Assembly (NCBI GenBank): GCA_910587015.1
Contig: CAJUME010000005.1
Coordinates: forward strand, 124,001-188,000
Direction: 5' to 3'
Origin: an uncultured Christensenella sp.
GTDB taxonomy: Bacteria; Bacillota; Clostridia; Christensenellales; Borkfalkiaceae
DNA length: 64,000 bases
Under the pieces are notes generated by a model that was not told the origin of the DNA, ran no database searches, and saw only the letters and a program-made list of their open reading frames with translations. Shown here piece by piece: positions 32,194-40,959 of the stretch; positions within the stretch are counted from its first letter, which is position 1, and every line of letters begins with the position of its first letter. A program made the translations under genes and the position numbers.

Positions 32194-33552
32194 TCAATTT
32201 TTTAATTTTTCGATAATTTCGTAATTGTCGCGGCTTTCATTAAACAGCCCGATAACCTCTTGCACGGGCATAGAACGAAGTCTGCGCGCCGCTTTTAAGG
32301 TGTATGCGTCAAGCAGTCTTTCCTCGCCGTCCGCAAACGATTTGCTTATATCTATTGAAGGGAAAACGCGCTTTGCCGCAAGCTCTGCCGAAAGGCTTAT
32401 GACCATATTTGCGAGCCCTATAAACGGTCCGCCGACATTATCCTCCTGCGAGATTGTGGAGATTATAGTAAGCGAGCCGCCCTCCTCTGCATTGCATGCG
32501 CTGTAAAGCAGCTTGCTTATTTCCTCGCGCGCAGCCGCCTCCGATTGACAGAACTGCATAAGCCGCGTTATTCCGTCAAAGAAGACAATTGCGCTTTCAC
32601 CCGCCTCGGTATACCTTTTTGCATATTCCACGGCAAGCCGCGCCGTGCGTATATGGTTTTCCGCGGGCATTGCAAAGCCAGTATAAAAAAGCTCGCAATC
32701 CTCAAGCGTGCGCTTTAAGTCGGTAATCTCCTCGGGACGCTCGTTCAGCGCAACAACAATTACCTTTATATACGGGTAATTGGCGCATATTCCCTGTGCC
32801 AACTGCTTTATAAGCGTTGTTTTGCCCGACCGCGCGGGCGCGGAAATAAAGGCGCGCTGACCCAGCGCAATAGGCGCAAGCATATCCACCATTCTGCAGG
32901 CAATACCGCCGCCCGCATGCTCGGTTTTTATTGAAACTGCGGGATATATCGGGGTCAATTGAGAAAAATCGGGACGCTCGTCCAGCTGTTCGCGCTTTAT
33001 GCCGTTGACTGAAATCAGCTCTACAAGACCCGGAATTTCGTCCTCGCTTTTGCGCATTGCGTTGCATTCTATAAAATCGCCGTAGCGTAGCTTAAAACGG
33101 GATATAAACGACTCGTGCACGAACACCTCGCCGCCGTTATAGCCGTTTTCGTCAACGCGCAGAAAAGCGTATTGACCGCTGACGTCAAGAATGCCGCAAT
33201 ACCTTTTCATCGATTTTGCAAGCCTCTCTGCAACGCTGTCGCTGACGGTAAGCACCCTCGGCTCGCGCAGCGCCGCGTCCGCGCTTAAAGCAAGATAATA
33301 CTCTCTGCACGTTTTTATGTCCGCGACAAGCTGTTCGTCAAACTGCTGCGACTTGGGCGGAGCCCCGCGGGAAGCGGGCGGCTCGGGCGCGGTTTCACCC
33401 GTGGCAATGCTTAATATTGCCTCGGTCACGCGCGATTTTTTACCGTCCGCGGGACGGTGTACGCCAACGGCGCGGGCGACCTGACGAAGCTCGTATATAT
33501 TTAGCCTGTCAAGACGCGCTTTTACGTCGTTGAGAATTCTGCTTTCAACCAT
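32194..33552 (-). CDS. rho: Transcription termination factor Rho
   Basis: RNA-dependent hexameric helicase that ends transcription. 452 residues: N-terminal Rho-N helix-extended-helix region (LRQVARAVGVHRPADGKKSR), a short Pro/Ala linker, the cold-shock-like RNA-binding domain (YAFLRVDENGYNGGEVFVHE), and the ATPase domain with SAPARSGKTTLI, VALNERPEEI and FFDGITRLM. ATG at 33552 is preferred to the GTG at 33558 because AAGGTG is then 6 bases upstream. The start overlaps the end of the MBL gene. Placement between a metallo-hydrolase and obgE is not the classical context. Confidence 0.95.
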   Translation of the reverse strand: MVESRILNDVKARLDRLNIYELRQVARAVGVHRPADGKKSRVTEAILSIATGETAPEPPASRGAPPKSQQFDEQLVADIKTCREYYLALSADAALREPRVLTVSDSVAERLAKSMKRYCGILDVSGQYAFLRVDENGYNGGEVFVHESFISRFKLRYGDFIECNAMRKSEDEIPGLVELISVNGIKREQLDERPDFSQLTPIYPAVSIKTEHAGGGIACRMVDMLAPIALGQRAFISAPARSGKTTLIKQLAQGICANYPYIKVIVVALNERPEEITDLKRTLEDCELFYTGFAMPAENHIRTARLAVEYAKRYTEAGESAIVFFDGITRLMQFCQSEAAAREEISKLLYSACNAEEGGSLTIISTISQEDNVGGPFIGLANMVISLSAELAAKRVFPSIDISKSFADGEERLLDAYTLKAARRLRSMPVQEVIGLFNESRDNYEIIEKLKN

Positions 33553-34198
33553 TGGCACACCTTTTTAATACTATTATTCTTGTTTCGCCCGTCAAATCCT
33601 TGCGGGAAAGCTCTATACCGCATTTTTCGGACTCCTCCACGCTGTCGCCGTCGAAAAGTCCTGTGAATTCGTCTACCCTGTCAATGTCCAGCTTGCAGTC
33701 GCGCGTGCGGTAATGCATGGGTATAACTATATCGGGCATAATTCTGTCCACATATTCCTTTGCCATTTCCGCGTCTATCGTATACGTTCCGCCCACGGGA
33801 ATCAACAGCACGTCAACGGGCAAAAGCGTTTCGATTAAATCGGAGGAGCACTGCTCGCCCAAATCGCCGAGGTGGCAGACGTCTATTCCGTCCATGCGGA
33901 ATTTGAAGATTGTATTCTCTCCGCGTTTTTTGCCCCTCGAAGTATCGTGAAAGCTTTTTATTGAACTGATTTCTACGCCCGCAAGCCCGTTATTCTGCCC
34001 GCCGTCTATAAGAAGGGGCGCGCCGTCCACGTTATGCACCGCGTTATGGTCGTAATGCCCGTGCGAAACGGTTACCGCGTCCGCGCTTACCTTGCGCATT
34101 GCATAGCCTATTTCGTCCGAATACGGGTCGCAGACTATGGACGTGCCCGTGCTTTCGGTCAGCTTAAAGCATGAATGACCGAGATATTCTATCTTCAT
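33545..34198 (-). CDS. Metallo-beta-lactamase-fold hydrolase (UPF0173/YtkL-like)
   Basis: 217 residues. The N-terminus MKIEYLGHSCFKL and the metal-binding motif SHGHYDHNAVH identify the UPF0173-type MBL family; further histidines follow in FHDTSRG, VCHLGDLG and IPMHYRT. Members are soluble metal-dependent hydrolases with poorly defined substrates. It begins directly after the DUF1934 stop and overlaps rho by 8 bases. Confidence 0.92.
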   Translation of the reverse strand: MKIEYLGHSCFKLTESTGTSIVCDPYSDEIGYAMRKVSADAVTVSHGHYDHNAVHNVDGAPLLIDGGQNNGLAGVEISSIKSFHDTSRGKKRGENTIFKFRMDGIDVCHLGDLGEQCSSDLIETLLPVDVLLIPVGGTYTIDAEMAKEYVDRIMPDIVIPMHYRTRDCKLDIDRVDEFTGLFDGDSVEESEKCGIELSRKDLTGETRIIVLKRCANG

Positions 34199-34579
34199 TT
34201 ATTGCTCCCCGACAATTTCTGCCGTAAAATTCATAAGCATTCGATTGTCCTCCAACATATATTCGAGGCGCAAATCAAAGCCGTTTTCCGTTTTTTTATA
34301 ATTTAACGAACGCGTGTACACCTCAAGCGTGCAACCGTAGCCAAGCTCAGTGTCTTTTGTTACACACTGCGTACGCCGCCCCGCCGTAAAAGCTATATCC
34401 GTGTTCATTTTGCCGCGGCGCGACTGATTAAGCTCTCCGCCGCGGTATACAAGCGTGCATTTGTCGCCGTCAAAGTCGTATTCCAGCGCAAAGCCGTCCT
34501 TTTCCGGCTTTAAGCTGCCGAAGCAGACGTAGCCCGCCGACGGGTCGTTTTCGTAGCCGATTGTAATTTTACAGTTCAT
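34199..34579 (-). CDS. DUF1934 (YwiB-like) beta-barrel protein
   Basis: 126 residues, predicted mostly beta-strand, with the CTLEVYTRSLNYKK and LRLEYMLEDNRMLMNFTAEI pattern of DUF1934 proteins, a lipocalin-like family of unknown function found in Firmicutes. Its stop abuts the start of the MBL gene. Assignment is by pattern recognition only. Confidence 0.7.
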   Translation of the reverse strand: MNCKITIGYENDPSAGYVCFGSLKPEKDGFALEYDFDGDKCTLVYRGGELNQSRRGKMNTDIAFTAGRRTQCVTKDTELGYGCTLEVYTRSLNYKKTENGFDLRLEYMLEDNRMLMNFTAEIVGEQ

Positions 34580-34606
34580 TGCAACACCGCTTTTGTTTGC
34601 CGCTGA

Positions 34607-35464
34607 TTATTTCCCGCCGAGCACAGTTACCGTAATCTGCGGATTACCGCCGTTGCCGCCGCTTTCCTCGAAAAGCCTTCTGCCCTCTTTAAGCACTTCG
34701 CGCAGCGTCTGCTCATTTCCGCAATCTATTGCATTTTTTATTTCCGCAAGCGAATTTATAAGCGAGGCTATTTTATCGGAAACGTTTTCCGCGTTTTCCA
34801 TATACAGCGCCGCCCAGACACCCTCGTCCACGCCCGCGATACGCGTCATATCCTGAAAGCTGCCGCCCGTAAAGCCGAAACAGTTCTCGATTTCGCTGTT
34901 TTTGACATACGCGTTGGAAACTATATGCGCAAGCTGAGAGGTGTAGGCTATTTTTTTATCGTGAATTTCCGCCGTGCATTCAATCAGTCTGCCAAAGCGC
35001 ATTGCCTTTGTCAGCGAGCGCAAAACCTGCAAAGCGAACGGATTTGTATGCGAGCTGTGCGTAATGACCATATTTGCGCCGTCGAAAAGCTCTGCACACG
35101 CATTTTGTATGCCCGAAACCTCTTTACCCGCCATAGGGTGGCAACCGACGTAACTGAAATTGCGGGGTTTGGAAAAAACAGCTCTTTCTATAAAGCCCTT
35201 GACGCCGCAGATGTCGGAAACAAGCGCGCCGTTTTTAAAAGCCGTGCCGCAAATAAAATCGAGCGTGGCTTTTGGCGGCAAGGCAACAAAAACAACGTCG
35301 TAGCCGCAAAAATCGTGCGCCGCGCCGTCTATTATTCCGTTTTTTAAGGCGTATTGCACGGATTGCGGAGAGCGGTTCCAGCCGTCCACCGCATAGCCCG
35401 CGCGTTTAAGCGACATACATACCGAGCCGCCTATAAGCCCCAGACCCGCAACGCAGATTTTCAT
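34607..35464 (-). CDS. tyrA: Prephenate dehydrogenase
   Basis: NAD-dependent oxidative decarboxylation of prephenate to 4-hydroxyphenylpyruvate for tyrosine. 285 residues; Rossmann motif VAGLGLIGGSVCMSLK at the N-terminus, VFVALPP, SDICGVKG, and GCHPMAGKEVSG containing the catalytic His. No C-terminal ACT domain, so feedback control is not obvious. Leads the tyrA-DUF1934-MBL-rho-obgE-yhbY run from a promoter at 35494-35522. Confidence 0.95.
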   Translation of the reverse strand: MKICVAGLGLIGGSVCMSLKRAGYAVDGWNRSPQSVQYALKNGIIDGAAHDFCGYDVVFVALPPKATLDFICGTAFKNGALVSDICGVKGFIERAVFSKPRNFSYVGCHPMAGKEVSGIQNACAELFDGANMVITHSSHTNPFALQVLRSLTKAMRFGRLIECTAEIHDKKIAYTSQLAHIVSNAYVKNSEIENCFGFTGGSFQDMTRIAGVDEGVWAALYMENAENVSDKIASLINSLAEIKNAIDCGNEQTLREVLKEGRRLFEESGGNGGNPQITVTVLGGK

Positions 35465-35493
35465 TAAAGCACCGAAAAAAGATATTTTAAATT

Positions 35494-35522
35494 ATTATAC
35501 CACATTTTAATGCTTTACACAA
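35494..35522 (-). promoter_or_regulatory. tyrA operon promoter
   Basis: Minus-strand TTGTGT (35517-35522), 17-base spacer, TATAAT (35494-35499). Start predicted near 35487, about 23 nt before the tyrA ATG. Confidence 0.75.
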
Positions 35523-35584
35523 TTATTTTACAATATAATTTTTGCGGCAAAGCCGCCGCATACGGCTTTTCTTACTTCAATTTA

Positions 35585-35613
35585 TTGACAATAGATAAAA
35601 ATTTATTTATAAT
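35585..35613 (+). promoter_or_regulatory. pgk-tpiA-gpmI operon promoter
   Basis: TTGACA (35585-35590), 17-base spacer, TATAAT (35608-35613): full consensus. AAGGAG precedes the pgk ATG. Confidence 0.92.
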
Positions 35614-35649
35614 GTCATAGAAAATAATTTTTCTTTAAGGAGTTTTATT

Positions 35650-36960
35650 ATGAACAAAATGTCCGTTAAGGATTTAACCGACCTCAAAGGCAAAAGGGTG
35701 CTTGTACGCTGCGATTTTAACGTACCCATGAAGGACGGCGTTATCACAGACGAAAACAGAATTCAGGGCGCGCTTCCCACCATTAAATATCTTTTGGACG
35801 CGGGCGCAAAAGTAACGCTTTGCTCGCATATGGGCAAGCCCCACTCCATTTTTTCCGATGAAGTAAAGCTGAACAAAAAGGACAAAAAGAAGGTTGACGC
35901 GGGCGAAACCACTGCCGAGGCGATTATTGAAAAGGCAAAGAAGGACGAGCCCAAAAAGCTTACCCTTGCGCCCGTTGCAAAAAGACTTAACGAGCTTTTG
36001 GGCGGAAAGGTTGTTTTTGCGACCGATGTTATAGGCGCGGACGCAAACGCAAAGCGCAGCGCGCTTAAAAACGGCGAGGCTGTACTTCTGGAAAACCTCC
36101 GCTTCCACTGGGAAGAAGAAAAGAAAGACGAAGCCTTCTGCAAGGCGCTTGCATACGACGCGGAGGTTTACGTTAACGATGCTTTCGGCACGGCTCACCG
36201 CTCGCACGCTTCCACCGCCGCTATCGTTGAATACGGCATTGTAAAGACTGCGGTTTGCGGCTTCCTTATTGAAAAAGAACTTACCGTTATGGCTGACACG
36301 CTGGAAAATCCCAAGCGTCCGTTTGTTGCAATTCTGGGCGGTGCGAAGGTTGCGGATAAGCTGAACGTAATAAACAATCTGCTTGAAAAGTGCGACACGC
36401 TTATTATAGGCGGAGGTATGGCTTACACCTTCCTTAAAGCAAAGGGCTATGAAGTAGGTTTATCACTGCTTGAAGAGGACAAAATCGGATACTGCCTTGA
36501 AATGATGGAAAAGGCGAAAAAGCTTGGCAAGGAACTGCTTTTGCCCGTTGACACGGTTGTTGCAACGCACTTCCCCGAGCCTATTGATGGCGCAATCGAG
36601 GTTGAAACCGTGCCCGCAAACGCTATACCCGCAGACAAAATGGGTATGGACATAGGCGAAAGCACAAGAAAGCTTTATGCGGACAAAATTGCAACGGCTA
36701 AATCGGTTATCTGGAACGGGCCTATGGGCGTTTTCGAGAACCCCACCCTTGCAAAGGGCACAATCGCGGTTGCTCAGGCGCTTGCAGACGTTTACGGCAA
36801 GTGCACCACCATTATCGGCGGCGGCGACAGCGCGGCGGCTGTTCAGCAGCTTGGCTATGCTGATAAAATGACGCACATTTCCACGGGCGGCGGCGCTTCG
36901 CTTGAATTGTTCGAGGGAAAAGTCCTCCCCGGAATTGCTTGCCTTAACGAAAAGAAATAA
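35650..36960 (+). CDS. pgk: Phosphoglycerate kinase with an N-domain insertion
   Basis: Transfers the acyl phosphate of 1,3-bisphosphoglycerate to ADP. 436 residues, about 40 longer than typical (390-400). Motifs: RVLVRCDFNVPM, ENLRFHWEEE, VNDAFGTAHRSHAS, FVAILGGAKVADK and GGGDSAAAVQQ. The extra length is a Lys/Glu-rich loop directly after CSHMGKP (about residues 66-110), where most enzymes go straight from SHLGRP to SLAPVA. Highly expressed: consensus promoter and good ribosome binding site. Confidence 0.97.
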   Translation: MNKMSVKDLTDLKGKRVLVRCDFNVPMKDGVITDENRIQGALPTIKYLLDAGAKVTLCSHMGKPHSIFSDEVKLNKKDKKKVDAGETTAEAIIEKAKKDEPKKLTLAPVAKRLNELLGGKVVFATDVIGADANAKRSALKNGEAVLLENLRFHWEEEKKDEAFCKALAYDAEVYVNDAFGTAHRSHASTAAIVEYGIVKTAVCGFLIEKELTVMADTLENPKRPFVAILGGAKVADKLNVINNLLEKCDTLIIGGGMAYTFLKAKGYEVGLSLLEEDKIGYCLEMMEKAKKLGKELLLPVDTVVATHFPEPIDGAIEVETVPANAIPADKMGMDIGESTRKLYADKIATAKSVIWNGPMGVFENPTLAKGTIAVAQALADVYGKCTTIIGGGDSAAAVQQLGYADKMTHISTGGGASLELFEGKVLPGIACLNEKK

Positions 36961-36977
36961 GTAAAAAATTTATAAAT

Positions 36978-36997
36978 CGGGGCGGGCAACCGCCCCG
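36978..36997 (+). other. GNRA-capped hairpin between pgk and tpiA
   Basis: CGGGGCGG and CCGCCCCG form a perfect 8-bp stem closed by a GCAA tetraloop, with no uridine run after it. Likely an RNA stability or processing element that separates pgk and tpiA expression rather than a terminator. Confidence 0.6.
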
Positions 36998-37032
36998 TAA
37001 CACTGTTAAAAAGAAAAAAACGGAGAATTAAT

Positions 37033-37779
37033 ATGTCAAGAAAACCTTTTATTGCAGGCAACTGGAAAATGAATATGACTGCGGAAAGCGGTAAAAAGCT
37101 TATAGAACAGCTTATACCGCTTGTTAAGGACGCAAGCTGCGACGTTGCGCTTTGCGTTCCCGCTATACTTATACCCGAAATGACCAAGGCGGCGGCGGGC
37201 TCCAACATTAAAATAGGCGCCGAAAACGTACACTGGGCGGCGAACGGCGCGTTTACAGGCGAGATTTCTGCGGATATGCTTAAAGAGTACAACGTTGAAT
37301 ACGCAATTATCGGCCACAGCGAGCGCAGACAGTACTTCGGTGAAACAGACGAAACGGTAAACAAGCGCACGCTTGCGGCCTTGAACGCGGGCATCACCCC
37401 TATCGTCTGCGTGGGCGAAACTCTTTCCGAGCGCGAGAACGGCACAACCGAAAAGGTGCTGTTAAAGCAGCTGACCGAGGGTCTTAAAAACGTTGAGGAC
37501 ATAACTAAGGTTGTTATCGCATACGAACCCGTCTGGGCAATCGGCACAGGCAAAACCGCAACAGACGAGCAGGCTGAAGAAACAATAGCGTTTATCCGCA
37601 AGACCATAGGCTCGCTCTTCTGCCCCAAATGCGCTGAAAAAATTATTATTCAGTACGGCGGAAGCATGAACGCGGGCAACTGCAAGGGGCTTATGGCTCA
37701 GCCCGACATTGACGGCGGTCTTATAGGCGGCGCTTCGTTAAAGCTTGATTTTGCCGCAATAGTCGGCTTCGATAAATAA
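37033..37779 (+). CDS. tpiA: Triosephosphate isomerase
   Basis: Interconverts dihydroxyacetone phosphate and glyceraldehyde-3-phosphate. 248 residues with FIAGNWKMN (Lys12), the catalytic His95 in IIGHSERR, the catalytic Glu in AYEPVWAIGTGKT (flexible loop 6) and GGSMNAGN phosphate loop. Second gene of the glycolytic operon; CGGAG before the ATG. Confidence 0.98.
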   Translation: MSRKPFIAGNWKMNMTAESGKKLIEQLIPLVKDASCDVALCVPAILIPEMTKAAAGSNIKIGAENVHWAANGAFTGEISADMLKEYNVEYAIIGHSERRQYFGETDETVNKRTLAALNAGITPIVCVGETLSERENGTTEKVLLKQLTEGLKNVEDITKVVIAYEPVWAIGTGKTATDEQAEETIAFIRKTIGSLFCPKCAEKIIIQYGGSMNAGNCKGLMAQPDIDGGLIGGASLKLDFAAIVGFDK

Positions 37780-37788
37780 GGAGTGAAA

Positions 37789-39342
37789 ATGGCTAAAAAG
37801 ACACCTTACGCTTTAATTATTATGGACGGCTACGGCCTTGCGCCCGCGGGAGACGGCAACGCAATCACCTTAAACGGCAGTAAAAATATCAACGCGCTTA
37901 TAAAGGAATACCCCTCCGCCACGCTCGGCGCAAGCGGACTTTCGGTCGGACTGCCCGACGGACAAATGGGCAACAGCGAGGTAGGTCACCTTAACATGGG
38001 CGCGGGCAGAATAGTCTATCAGGATTTGACAAAGATAACCAAGTCGATAAACAACGGCGACTTTTTTAAAAACCCCGCGCTGTGCAAGGCTATGGACAAC
38101 GCCAAAAAAGGCAAAAAGCTGCATTTGTACGGTTTGCTGTCGGACGGCGGCGTTCACAGCCATATTACGCACTTGTTTGCGCTTTTAAAAATGGCGAAGG
38201 AGCACGGCATAAAAGATGTGTTTGTGCACTGCTTTATGGACGGAAGGGACGTTTCCCCCACCTCCGGCGTGGATTTTATACGCAGCTTGCAGACCGAAAT
38301 AAAAAATATCGGCGTTGGCAAAATCGCGTCCGTATGCGGAAGATATTACGCAATGGACAGAGATAACAACTGGGACCGCGTAGAGCTTGCCTATGACATG
38401 CTTACGCTTGGCACGGGCGAAGCGTGCGATGACCCCGCAGAGGCTGTTGAAAAGAGCTATGCCGCGGGCGTGACCGATGAATTTATAAAGTCCGTAAAGG
38501 TTTATGAAAACGGCAAGCCGTTAGGCTTACTTGAAAAGGGCGACAGCGTTATTTGCTTTAACTTCCGCCCCGACCGTGCGCGCGAAATTACCCGCGCAGT
38601 GTCGCAGAAGGAGTTTATCGTACCTAAGGGCACGGCGTTTGAAAGAAAAACGGGCTATCTTGAACCCGTTTACGCTTGCTTCACCGTTTATGATGCGGGC
38701 TTCGAGGGGCTTGAAGTCGCGTTCCCGAAAACCTCGCTCGATAACACCTTGGGCGAATATCTTGCAAAGCTCGGCAAAAAGCAGCTGAGAATTGCGGAAA
38801 CAGAAAAATACGCGCATGTAACCTTCTTCTTCAACGGCGGCATAGAGGAGCCTAACGAGGGCGAACAGCGCGATTTAATCGCCTCACCCAAGGTTGCAAC
38901 CTACGATTTGCAGCCGGAAATGAGCGCGTACCTTGTAACCGATAAGGTTTTGGAAGAGCTTGAAAGCGGGGAATTCGACGTAATTATTCTTAACTTTGCA
39001 AACTGCGATATGGTAGGACACACGGGCGTTATTCCCGCAGCGGTTAAGGCCGTAGGCACGGTTGACGAGTGCGTTAAAAAGGTTTTGGATAAAATACTTG
39101 AAATGGGCGGCTCGGCTTTGGTTACGGCAGACCACGGCAATGCCGACAAGCTTTTAAGCGAGGACGGCTCTGCCTTCACTGCGCATACAACAAACCCCGT
39201 GCCCGTGATTTTGGTATCGGAAAAGCTTAAAAACGCAAAGCTGCGCACGGACGGAATACTTGCAGACCTTGCCCCCACCCTTTTAACGGTTATGGGCGAG
39301 AAGGTGCCCGAGGAAATGACGGGCAAAAGCCTTATAAAATAG
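37789..39342 (+). CDS. gpmI: 2,3-bisphosphoglycerate-independent phosphoglycerate mutase
   Basis: Interconverts 3- and 2-phosphoglycerate through a phosphoserine, using two Mn ions. 517 residues; IMDGYGLAP metal site, catalytic Ser63 in QMGNSEVGHLNMGAGR, FMDGRDVSPTSG, and the C-terminal phosphatase-domain motifs FANCDMVGHTG and TADHGNADK. The ATG at 37789 sits 5 bases after AAGGAG, preferable to the GTG at 37783. Ends at a strong terminator, closing the pgk-tpiA-gpmI operon; no eno or gap gene is adjacent. Confidence 0.97.
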   Translation: MAKKTPYALIIMDGYGLAPAGDGNAITLNGSKNINALIKEYPSATLGASGLSVGLPDGQMGNSEVGHLNMGAGRIVYQDLTKITKSINNGDFFKNPALCKAMDNAKKGKKLHLYGLLSDGGVHSHITHLFALLKMAKEHGIKDVFVHCFMDGRDVSPTSGVDFIRSLQTEIKNIGVGKIASVCGRYYAMDRDNNWDRVELAYDMLTLGTGEACDDPAEAVEKSYAAGVTDEFIKSVKVYENGKPLGLLEKGDSVICFNFRPDRAREITRAVSQKEFIVPKGTAFERKTGYLEPVYACFTVYDAGFEGLEVAFPKTSLDNTLGEYLAKLGKKQLRIAETEKYAHVTFFFNGGIEEPNEGEQRDLIASPKVATYDLQPEMSAYLVTDKVLEELESGEFDVIILNFANCDMVGHTGVIPAAVKAVGTVDECVKKVLDKILEMGGSALVTADHGNADKLLSEDGSAFTAHTTNPVPVILVSEKLKNAKLRTDGILADLAPTLLTVMGEKVPEEMTGKSLIK

Positions 39343-39362
39343 TCAATTTTGTCTGATAATTT

Positions 39363-39399
39363 AAAATCGGCGGCGGACTTAAAGTCCGCCGCCGATTTT
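39363..39399 (+). terminator. Strong terminator of the glycolytic operon
   Basis: A near-continuous 18-bp inverted repeat beginning AAAATCGGCGGCGGACTT, ending in TTTTATAT. It lies 21 bases after the gpmI stop. Confidence 0.92.
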
Positions 39400-39424
39400 A
39401 TATAAAAAATGAAACGCAAATTGT

Positions 39425-39453
39425 TTGCTTAAATTCGGAAGGCGCAATATAAT
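39425..39453 (+). promoter_or_regulatory. EamA gene promoter placed 9 bases before the ATG (leaderless or nearly so)
   Basis: TTGCTT (39425-39430), 17-base spacer, TATAAT (39448-39453). Predicted start is 39460-39463, giving 0-3 nt before the ATG at 39463. Confidence 0.65.
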
Positions 39454-39462
39454 AATAAGGTA

Positions 39463-40515
39463 ATGCTGATAAAGGATAAGGAAAGGTTTTTTTCAAGACC
39501 GATAGTTGTTTGTATTTGCGCGATTTTCTGCTGTGTGCTGTGGGGAAGCGCTTTTCCGTGCGTAAAAATCGGGTATAAGCTGTTCGAAATAGACCAATCA
39601 AGCCCCGCGAGTCTTATGCTGTTTGCGGGCGTAAGGTTTACCCTTGCGGGGATATTCGTAATAGCGTTCGGCTGTGCCTCTCAAAAAAAATTTCTTGCGC
39701 CGAAGCCGCGCAATATCTGGCGGGTGCTGGTTGTGGCGCTGTTTCAGACGGCTATGCAATACACCTTTTTCTATATAGGGCTGGCAAACAACACGGGCGT
39801 TAAGTCCTCCGTTTTAAACGGATTGGGCGTATTCTTTACCATAATTATTGCGTGCTTTATATTCCGCACGGAAAAATTCAACCTTATCAAGCTTGCGGGG
39901 TGCATTTTAGGCTTCGGCGGGGTGATAGTTTTGAATTTAGACGGCTTTTCGTTTAATTTTACTCTGCTTGGCGAGGGCTTTATAATTTTTTCGGGTCTGT
40001 CCTCTGCCGTGGCGGCTGGCTTTGTCAAGGTGTTTTCAAAGCACGAGGACACCACCGCGCTGTGCGGATATCAGTTTTTGATAGGCGGGCTTGCGCTTGT
40101 TATTATAGGGCTGAGCTTCGGCGGGCGTATTACGCATATAGACGTAGGCGCGGCGTTTATGCTTATTTATCTCGCATTTTTGTCGGCATGCGCGTTCACA
40201 CTGCAAGGCTTTTTGCTTAAATACAATCCCGTTTCCAAGGTGGCTGTATTCAAATCCACAAATCCGCTGTTCGGCGCGCTGTTTTCCGCAATTATTTTAA
40301 GTGAGTTCGACCAGCTTTTAAGCTGGTTTACCTTGCTTGCACTTGCGCTTGTGTGCGCGGGAATTTTTATAATAAACAAATTCGGGGAAATCAAGCGCAA
40401 GCCCGCTACACCGCTATCAGAACAGGCCCCGCCGCCTGAGCCGCCGCCCGAGCCGCAGACTATGCCTCCGCCACCCGAGGACGACAACGATGCAAATAAT
40501 CAAATTTCCGAGTAA
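39463..40515 (+). CDS. EamA/DMT-superfamily transporter with Pro-rich tail
   Basis: 350 residues with about ten hydrophobic spans in two EamA repeats; CCVLWGSAFPCVKIGY at the N-terminus and FKSTNPLFGALFSAIILSE in the second repeat are family hallmarks. Such permeases export amino acids or other metabolites; substrate unknown. The last ~30 residues are a Pro/Glu-rich cytoplasmic tail (PPPEPPPEPQTMPPPPEDD), not usual for the family. Start at 39463 has no usable ribosome binding site; see promoter. Confidence 0.88.
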   Translation: MLIKDKERFFSRPIVVCICAIFCCVLWGSAFPCVKIGYKLFEIDQSSPASLMLFAGVRFTLAGIFVIAFGCASQKKFLAPKPRNIWRVLVVALFQTAMQYTFFYIGLANNTGVKSSVLNGLGVFFTIIIACFIFRTEKFNLIKLAGCILGFGGVIVLNLDGFSFNFTLLGEGFIIFSGLSSAVAAGFVKVFSKHEDTTALCGYQFLIGGLALVIIGLSFGGRITHIDVGAAFMLIYLAFLSACAFTLQGFLLKYNPVSKVAVFKSTNPLFGALFSAIILSEFDQLLSWFTLLALALVCAGIFIINKFGEIKRKPATPLSEQAPPPEPPPEPQTMPPPPEDDNDANNQISE

Positions 40516-40543
40516 AAAATTTTTGATTTTAAGGCGTTTTTGA

Positions 40544-40572
40544 TTGAAAATTGCATTCGGTTATGCTATAAT
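40544..40572 (+). promoter_or_regulatory. secG promoter
   Basis: TTGAAA (40544-40549), 17-base spacer and TATAAT (40567-40572), with TG one base before the -10. An inverted repeat ACTCA/TGAGT follows at the expected 5' end of the mRNA. Confidence 0.8.
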
Positions 40573-40602
40573 TACTCAGTAAATTGAGTAAAGAGGCATA
40601 AT

Positions 40603-40899
40603 ATGTTGTCTAATGTTCTGTTATTGTCCGATACGGGCTTTAAAATTTATATTTCGTTTTGTTATATATTTCTTGTATTAACCTTTATCGCGGCGCTGAT
40701 AACCGTTATAATTATTCTTTTCCAGAAGAGCAATTCCGACGGTATTCAGGGCATAACGGCGTCAAGCGAAACCTTCTTCGGCAAAAATAAGGGCCGCTCG
40801 ATTGAGAGCAAGCTTAAAAAGTGGTCATGGATATTGCTGGGAGTTATAGCGGCGCTTTCAATTGTGCTGTATATTTTACAGATAATGATGCAAGCATAA
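40603..40899 (+). CDS. secG: Preprotein translocase subunit SecG
   Basis: 98-residue membrane protein with two spans, an LTFIAALITVIIILFQKSNSDG first span and loop, then TASSETFFGKNKGR, which matches SecG (loop G(L/F)FG..R), and a second span LLGVIAALSIVLYIL. Part of the SecYEG channel. Followed by rnr and smpB as in B. subtilis and relatives. Confidence 0.94.
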   Translation: MLSNVLLLSDTGFKIYISFCYIFLVLTFIAALITVIIILFQKSNSDGIQGITASSETFFGKNKGRSIESKLKKWSWILLGVIAALSIVLYILQIMMQA

Positions 40900-40909
40900 T
40901 CTTACGCAG

Positions 40910-40940
40910 GCGGCTTTGGTTTAAAGCCGCTTTTATTTTT
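40910..40940 (+). terminator. Terminator-like hairpin between secG and rnr
   Basis: GCGGCTTT and AAAGCCGC around GGTTT, followed by TTTTATTTTT. It should limit read-through from secG into rnr. I see no good separate promoter for rnr. Confidence 0.75.
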
Positions 40941-40959
40941 AGCAGAAGCACCCTTACAT

